A stretch of 18,819 nt of DNA from an uncultured Collinsella sp. (GTDB lineage: Bacteria; Actinomycetota; Coriobacteriia; Coriobacteriales; Coriobacteriaceae). Each line of letters starts with the position of its first letter. Within the stretch, counting starts at the first letter, position 1. The stretch spans positions 1 through 18,819 of the forward strand of contig UQLF01000027.1 in NCBI GenBank assembly GCA_900541875.1, written 5' to 3'. The notes under the pieces are model-generated. The model was not told where the DNA came from. It ran no database searches and saw only the letters and a program-made list of their open reading frames with translations. Below are positions 14,707 to 18,819 of this stretch, piece by piece. The position numbers were made by a program, and so were the translations under genes.

Positions 14707-15672
14707 TTACTTCAACGAGGCAAGGAGATGCTCAGCGGCACCGATGAGCGGAGCATCGCCCTCCAGAGAACCGATGAGGATCGGCGTGTTCTGAAGCGGA
14801 TCGAGCGCCTGGCTGGCATAGCCCTCGTGCACCGAATCCTTCCACGTCTGCGAACGCCAATCGGGACCTTGGTGAATCACGCCGCCCGAAAGCACGATGA
14901 CCTCAGGGTCCAGGATGTTAGCGAGCGAGCCCAAGCTGGCGCCCAGCGCAAAGCCGGCGTCATGGATGACCTCGGTCGCCTTTGCGTCGCCCGCACGGCA
15001 CAGGTCGTTCACATCGCGACCGACCGAAGGACGGCTGGGGTCGACGCGGCCAAAACGCTCATCGTACATTCGACCAATGGATGTGCCCGAAGCAACCGAC
15101 TCCAGATGGCCGGAACGCCCGCAGGCGCACGGAATGCCGGCGGCAGCCGAGCACTCGATGTGGCCCATATGACCGGCAGCACCATGGAAGCCCTGCATCA
15201 CGCGGCCGTTCTCGACATATGCGCCGCCGATGCCCGTACCGATGCCAAGACACAAGACGGAGAACTTGCCCTTGCCGACGCCCCAGTGGGCCTCGCCCAG
15301 AGCATGAGCCTGCACGTCGCCTACGACGGCAACGGGAAGACCGAGGTCCTCGCGCAGACGCGGCCCCAACTGAACGCCGGACCAGCCGGGCATGATCTCG
15401 TTGGCATACGCGATGGCGCCCGTCTTGGGATCGACGACGCCGGCGGCACCGATACCGACGCCAAGGACCTCGACATCGGGATTCGCCTCGAGAGCAGCCT
15501 TGATGGACGCCTCGATACGCTGGAAGACGGCCTCGCCGCCCTCCTGGGCCTCGGTAGGAACCTCGGCCTCAAAAACGGGATGGGGCACGCTGCCGTCAGC
15601 CGGGTACTCCATGATGGCAGTCGCGATCTTAGTTCCGCCGATATCGACAGAGCAGACGTACTTGTTCTCCAT
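14707..15672 (-). CDS. ROK-family sugar kinase, probably N-acetylmannosamine kinase
   Basis: It phosphorylates a hexose or amino-hexose with ATP. Next to a NanA-type lyase and nanE, ManNAc is the likely substrate. The 321-residue protein starts with the ATP-binding DIGGTKIATAI (10-20). It has GIGAAGVVDPKTG, the catalytic Asp119 in GDVQAHALGE, GIGTGIGGAYVENG, and a zinc-type site HIEC...CACGRSGHLE. In the zinc motif the third cysteine of the CxCGxxGC consensus is histidine (His189), and the spacing from His171 to the first cysteine is one residue longer than usual. AAGGAG lies six bases before the ATG. Glucokinase activity is a realistic alternative, so I give no symbol. Confidence 0.88.
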   Translation of the reverse strand: MENKYVCSVDIGGTKIATAIMEYPADGSVPHPVFEAEVPTEAQEGGEAVFQRIEASIKAALEANPDVEVLGVGIGAAGVVDPKTGAIAYANEIMPGWSGVQLGPRLREDLGLPVAVVGDVQAHALGEAHWGVGKGKFSVLCLGIGTGIGGAYVENGRVMQGFHGAAGHMGHIECSAAAGIPCACGRSGHLESVASGTSIGRMYDERFGRVDPSRPSVGRDVNDLCRAGDAKATEVIHDAGFALGASLGSLANILDPEVIVLSGGVIHQGPDWRSQTWKDSVHEGYASQALDPLQNTPILIGSLEGDAPLIGAAEHLLASLK

Positions 15673-15750
15673 GTCGCTCTCCTTAGGAGATAAAAAACAA
15701 CTACAGGAAATGCGCCGTCAGGCTAGCCGTCACAGCGCGGTAAAGGTTTT

Positions 15751-15838
15751 CCAGGTGCCCGAGATCGCCGAGAAACCGTGTGACCATTGACCTAATGGGT
15801 CATGGCCGCACGGTTGAACGGCGAGGTCGGGTGCCTGG
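15751..15838. repeat. Nested imperfect inverted repeat between lyase and kinase genes
   Basis: Several paired blocks share one centre: 15751-15762 with 15827-15838 (10 of 12), 15766-15770 with 15819-15823 (5 of 5), 15775-15780 with 15809-15814 (6 of 6), and 15784-15792 with 15798-15805 (8 bp with one bulge). It begins 7 bases past the lyase stop. No T-run follows on either strand. It fills half of the 173-base spacer and could be an RNA regulatory structure, a processing site or a small palindromic repeat element. Confidence 0.7.
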
Positions 15839-15845
15839 GGAAGCT

Positions 15846-16766
15846 TTACAGGAGACCGTTGTCCTGGAGGACCTTCTTAATCGCCTCGACGTTCTCGCCG
15901 GTCATGGCCTTCACCGGGCGCGGCATGGTCGGGCTGTCGAAGATACCCATGAGGTTCATAGCGGTCTTGAAGGCGCCGACGCCACCGGCATAGCCCTGGA
16001 CGCCCGAGGTGACATCCCAGATGTGCGAAATCTCGTTGAGGCGATCCTGCTCGGCCTTGACGGTAGCCCAGTCACCAGCCTGAGCGGCCTTCCACTGACG
16101 CACGTAGCCCTCGGGCTCAACGTTGGCGAGACCCGGGACGGAACCGTCGGCGCCACCGAGGTAGGCGCCGTCGACAACAACCTCGTGGCCGGTGAGAATG
16201 CTCATCGGATGGCCGTTCTTCTCGTTCTCCTGAACGAGGTAGCGGAACGAGATGTCATCACCCGAGGAATCCTTGACGCCAGCAAGGACGCCCTCGGCGC
16301 CGAGTTTGGCAAGGAGCTTCCAGGGGAGCTTGGTGTGAACGCAGACGGGAATGTCGTAGGCAAAGATGGGCAGGTCGAGCTCCTCGTGCAGGATGCGGAA
16401 GTGCTCCTCGACCTCGGTCATGCCCTGCAGGGCATAGAACGGGCAGGTGGCGACGAGGACATCGGCGCCCAGCTCCTGGGCGACCTTGCCGTGCTCGATC
16501 ATGCGCTCGGTCTCGGTATCGATGATGCCGACCAGAACGGGAACGCGGTGGTCGACGATACGAACGGCCTCGGCGATAATCTGGCGACGGCGCTCGTCGG
16601 TGGAGAAGACGACCTCGCCCGAGGATCCCAAGAAGAACAGGCCATCGACGCCGGCATCGATCATGCGGTTGATGCTGCGCTCAAAGGAGGCAACGTCGAG
16701 CTGGTGATCTTCGGTATCGGGAACAACGACGGGAGGGATAACGCCGGTGAATTTCTGAGTTGCCAC
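15846..16766 (-). CDS. nanA: N-acetylneuraminate lyase / DHDPS-family aldolase
   Basis: It probably cleaves N-acetylneuraminate to ManNAc and pyruvate by a Schiff-base mechanism. I place the start at a GTG at 16766 because AAGGAG lies six bases upstream and the protein then opens like the family (VATQKFTGVIPPVVVP), with 306 residues. The active-site Tyr137 (FAYDIP) and Schiff-base Lys165 (GVKDSS) fall at the same numbers as in E. coli NanA. The pyruvate-binding loop is GSSGE, where NanA has GSTGE. The gene is followed by the ROK kinase and nanE, which supports the sialic-acid role. The superfamily also holds dihydrodipicolinate synthases and keto-acid aldolases, so exact substrate is an inference. 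Confidence 0.85.
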   Translation of the reverse strand: MATQKFTGVIPPVVVPDTEDHQLDVASFERSINRMIDAGVDGLFFLGSSGEVVFSTDERRRQIIAEAVRIVDHRVPVLVGIIDTETERMIEHGKVAQELGADVLVATCPFYALQGMTEVEEHFRILHEELDLPIFAYDIPVCVHTKLPWKLLAKLGAEGVLAGVKDSSGDDISFRYLVQENEKNGHPMSILTGHEVVVDGAYLGGADGSVPGLANVEPEGYVRQWKAAQAGDWATVKAEQDRLNEISHIWDVTSGVQGYAGGVGAFKTAMNLMGIFDSPTMPRPVKAMTGENVEAIKKVLQDNGLL

Positions 16767-16834
16767 AAGAATCTCCTTAGCTGTCTGGCGGGCGGCCCTA
16801 TGCCACCCACTCTTGTTGGCAGTGTCCAGGCCGT

Positions 16835-17686
16835 CTAGGCCAAAGAACACGAGTAGAACGTTTGGTTAAAAAAGTCGACGACTTCGTTTTCGAACGCATT
16901 GATGCGCTCGTGAGCGTATTTTGCATAGATGATATGCCTCCGGTCACACTCAAGACCGTTGAATACGGCAAACTGATCCTTGGGATCGCTCACGGTATCC
17001 ATGAGCGATGTGCCCATGAGCACCGATCCACGCACCCGAGACGACAGCGCCTCGAGGCCACCGGGAATTGGATTGGCAACCGCCGTGCAAGCGAGGCCCC
17101 GCTCGTCCAGAGCAGAAACCGCCAGCGCGACTCCGCCGCCAAGACCCTCGCCCCATGCAAAGATGCGGTCGGGGTCCATGCCATCAAGATTGCGCGCCAC
17201 CTTCGCCAGCGCGCAACCCCAACGGACGCGCTCGACAAAAGCGGGCGAAGAAATCCCCCGCTGCAGGTCGTCCGCACCGGCAACATCGTCATCCAGCGCG
17301 AGGACGGCATACCCCATGGCGGCAAATCTCGTCATGTGATGCCAGCCGCGCACAGGCCGATCGATGTCGTGGAACATCAGGCACAACGGCACGCGCTCAG
17401 ATACTCGGGCACGACCGACAGGCTCGATCAAACGAGCGTGAATCGCATCGTCACCGAGCTCAAAGGAGACCTCCGAGTAACGGGCGCAGGGGTTAACAAA
17501 GTCAATCGCCGTAATGGCCAGGCCTTGAATCTCAAGATTCGAAGCGCATGTCTCTAAATCAGAAACATCTGCTTGGACATCACCGCGCCAGTCCCGATAT
17601 TCTGCGAGCCTTGACGAAACCGTTCCAGAAATTCCCACGAGCCCGGGGACAATCAGCTCGTCAACATTGCTCTCGCACTTAGACAT
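16835..17686 (-). CDS. Shortened CE7 esterase-like protein lacking the catalytic serine
   Basis: This 283-residue protein is a diverged paralogue of the CE7 esterase immediately upstream. Matching blocks are FAWGEGLGGG against FVNGASQGGG, and GTSLMDTV...DQFAVFNGLECDRRH against GTADIV...TQFAVYNNLTCEKRH. The triad Asp and His are kept (Asp230, His259 in AHERI), but the nucleophilic serine is Gly181 and the GQGG loop is replaced by DVAG. About 42 residues between nucleophile and Asp, present in the neighbour, are missing. The reading frame is intact, and the start overlaps the upstream stop by eight bases (ATGTCTAA). It may be a non-catalytic partner or sugar-binding pseudoenzyme. Its real role is unknown. 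Confidence 0.8.
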   Translation of the reverse strand: MSKCESNVDELIVPGLVGISGTVSSRLAEYRDWRGDVQADVSDLETCASNLEIQGLAITAIDFVNPCARYSEVSFELGDDAIHARLIEPVGRARVSERVPLCLMFHDIDRPVRGWHHMTRFAAMGYAVLALDDDVAGADDLQRGISSPAFVERVRWGCALAKVARNLDGMDPDRIFAWGEGLGGGVALAVSALDERGLACTAVANPIPGGLEALSSRVRGSVLMGTSLMDTVSDPKDQFAVFNGLECDRRHIIYAKYAHERINAFENEVVDFFNQTFYSCSLA

Positions 17687-18656
17687 GAGCCTCCCCTCCC
17701 TTGCAGAAAAACGGAATGATCAAATCGTCAAAATCCTGAATCTCCTCGTGGCCAAAGCCTTCAAAGAACTCATGACGCTTTTCACAGGTCAGGTTGTTAT
17801 AGACCGCAAACTGCGTCGCTGGCGGACAGACGATATCGGCTGTGCCAGTGCCAAACAGCACGGGGCATTTGACCATAGGGGCAAAGTTCTTGGAATCGAA
17901 GTACGCCAGCTTGGCATAGGCTTCGTCAATACGAGTCGAGTCCTCGTCAAACCAGCGAGACCAATAGCGCAGGCCCTCGTAGGCAATGTCGTCGGCATCC
18001 AAATCCCAGACCAGGCGGAAATCTGACAGGAAGGGATAGAGGATGGCGGCACGATTGATAAGCTCGCTGTTAAGCGCACAGGTCGCAATGCCCAAACCGC
18101 CGCCCTGAGACGCGCCGTTCACAAACACACGCGCAAGATCGATGCCCTCGAGCTCGCGAACGATGCGGCACAGGATGCGAATATCTTGGTGCAAGCGGAC
18201 ATAGTAGAGGTTGGCCGGGTCGCCGTCGATACCGGCGACGATATGACCGGCAACCGTTGTGCCCTCAAATCCACCAATGTCCTCGGAGGGACCTCCTTGG
18301 CCGGGGCAGTCGAGGGCGATGAGTGCCATGCCCATGCCCGCAAACGACGCCTGCTCAAACCAGCTGCGGCTTGCACCCGGATACCCATGGAACTGAAGTA
18401 CCAATGGCACGGGCTCGTCCGAGACGGGTTTAAGGTACTTGGCATGCAGGCGCGCGCCACACATGCCGGTATACCAGAGGTCGAAAAGCCGGCAGGTCGC
18501 GGCATCGGCGACCGATGCCGTCTCGATCGCATAGTCAAGCCCGACGGCGTCGGCCTCGGCCATGCGATCCTTCCAAAAGAGATCGAAATCTGATGGACGG
18601 GGCATGGCGCCTCGATATTCATCAAATTGATGTTGTAGCTCCTGAGCACTTGGCAT
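17679..18656 (-). CDS. CE7 acetyl esterase (acetyl xylan esterase / cephalosporin-C deacetylase family)
   Basis: It removes acetyl groups from sugars. In a sialic-acid operon the likely job is de-O-acetylating sialic acid before NanA acts. From the ATG at 18656 the protein has 325 residues, matching CE7 length, and begins with the family-type region LQHQFDEYRGAMPRPSDFDLFW. It shows QFHGYPG, the PGQGG loop, nucleophile Ser183 in GASQGG, Asp274 in GTADIV, and His303 in FGHEEI. No signal peptide is visible, so it is cytoplasmic. No strong ribosome-binding site is seen (AAAGG is about 17 bases away), partly because the upstream sequence is abnormal. The frame is open upstream through low-complexity DNA, which I do not treat as coding. 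Confidence 0.9.
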   Translation of the reverse strand: MPSAQELQHQFDEYRGAMPRPSDFDLFWKDRMAEADAVGLDYAIETASVADAATCRLFDLWYTGMCGARLHAKYLKPVSDEPVPLVLQFHGYPGASRSWFEQASFAGMGMALIALDCPGQGGPSEDIGGFEGTTVAGHIVAGIDGDPANLYYVRLHQDIRILCRIVRELEGIDLARVFVNGASQGGGLGIATCALNSELINRAAILYPFLSDFRLVWDLDADDIAYEGLRYWSRWFDEDSTRIDEAYAKLAYFDSKNFAPMVKCPVLFGTGTADIVCPPATQFAVYNNLTCEKRHEFFEGFGHEEIQDFDDLIIPFFCKGGEAHV

Positions 18657-18742
18657 GGCTCGTGAACCCAACCTTTCGAAATCGCAACGGAGGTGGGGCC
18701 CGGCCCGGCGGCGGGGGGCCCCGGCCCGGGGGGGGGGGGGGG
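18657..18742. other. GC-rich low-complexity junction with G15 run
   Basis: The stretch from about 18693 to 18742 consists almost entirely of G and C and ends in 15 consecutive G (18728-18742). It would encode a Pro/Arg/Gly-rich linker in every frame. It joins a clearly protein-like segment at 18743-18819 to the spacer before the CE7 esterase. Nothing else in the coding part of the window looks like this. I regard it as a probable assembly or base-calling error, though a true GC-rich intergenic hairpin read badly is possible. Confidence 0.6.
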
Positions 18743-18819
18743 CATTGCAGTCGTATTCCAGCACGCGGCCATCACCGGAAGCATCGGTGATATAGAAGTG
18801 GTAATCCCGCCCGCTGGAA
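18743..18819 (-). CDS. Fragment of an unidentified protein running off the window
   Basis: On the minus strand, reading from 18818, the frame gives SSGRDYHFYITDASGDGRVL followed by EYDCNA, then enters the poly-C run. The fragment has normal codon usage and looks like a beta-hairpin region of an N-terminal-nucleophile amide hydrolase (acyltransferase C45 or bile-salt-hydrolase-like), where D-x-x-G-x-x-x-x-x-E patterns occur. This resemblance is from memory and weak. The start lies outside the window and the end is hidden by the low-complexity junction. The same frame runs uninterrupted into the CE7 esterase, probably by artefact. Confidence 0.35.

Noticed and set aside
18657..18764. Pro/Arg-rich N-terminal extension of the CE7 esterase from a GTG at 18764
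   Set aside because: It is encoded by the G15/GC-rich junction and does not match the family. The esterase aligns from the ATG at 18656.
1..18819. CRISPR arrays, tRNA or rRNA genes, insertion sequences
   Set aside because: I saw no regularly spaced direct repeats, no cloverleaf or conserved rRNA segments, and no transposase-like reading frame anywhere in the window.

Overview
All confident genes in this window lie on the minus strand. Read in the direction of transcription, from high to low coordinates, the layout is: a sialic-acid catabolism block, then rapZ-whiA, then lower glycolysis (gap, pgk, tpiA, gpmI), then secG, then an oligopeptide ABC transporter operon (oppABCDF). The rapZ/whiA/gap/pgk/tpi/secG order is an actinobacterial arrangement. 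The short intergenic gaps, moderately high GC, lipoprotein peptide-binding protein and gut-type sialic-acid genes suggest a Coriobacteriia member, most likely Collinsella or a close relative. That assignment comes from gene content and protein style, not from a database search.

Right part (18819 to 13950): the tail of an unidentified protein enters from the window edge and runs into a G15/GC-rich low-complexity stretch that looks like a sequence or assembly problem. It is followed by a CE7 acetyl esterase, an overlapping shortened CE7 paralogue that lacks the nucleophilic serine, a NanA-type lyase with a GTG start, a ROK kinase and nanE. Together these can de-O-acetylate sialic acid, split it to ManNAc plus pyruvate, phosphorylate ManNAc and epimerise it to GlcNAc-6-P. 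Structured non-coding hairpins sit between lyase and kinase, between kinase and epimerase, and after nanE.

Middle part (13848 to 6650): rapZ and whiA are 6 bases apart. The yvcK gene that usually separates them is absent. An AT-rich 193-base spacer carries a plausible gap promoter overlapping an inverted repeat. A terminator-like hairpin lies between gap and pgk, so gap is probably made in excess over pgk-tpiA-gpmI. pgk and tpiA overlap by 8 bases, and gpmI ends at a strong terminator. secG is a one-gene unit with its own terminator.

Left part (6600 to 1): oppA, an intercistronic hairpin, then tightly packed oppB, oppC, oppD and oppF. Downstream of oppF is a gene-free 465-base stretch containing an exceptional imperfect inverted duplication. 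One arm includes the last codons of oppF, and several GC-rich palindromes lie beyond it. The most notable items are the serine-less CE7 paralogue, the oppF-end inverted duplication, the structured element between the lyase and the kinase, and the suspicious right-hand junction.
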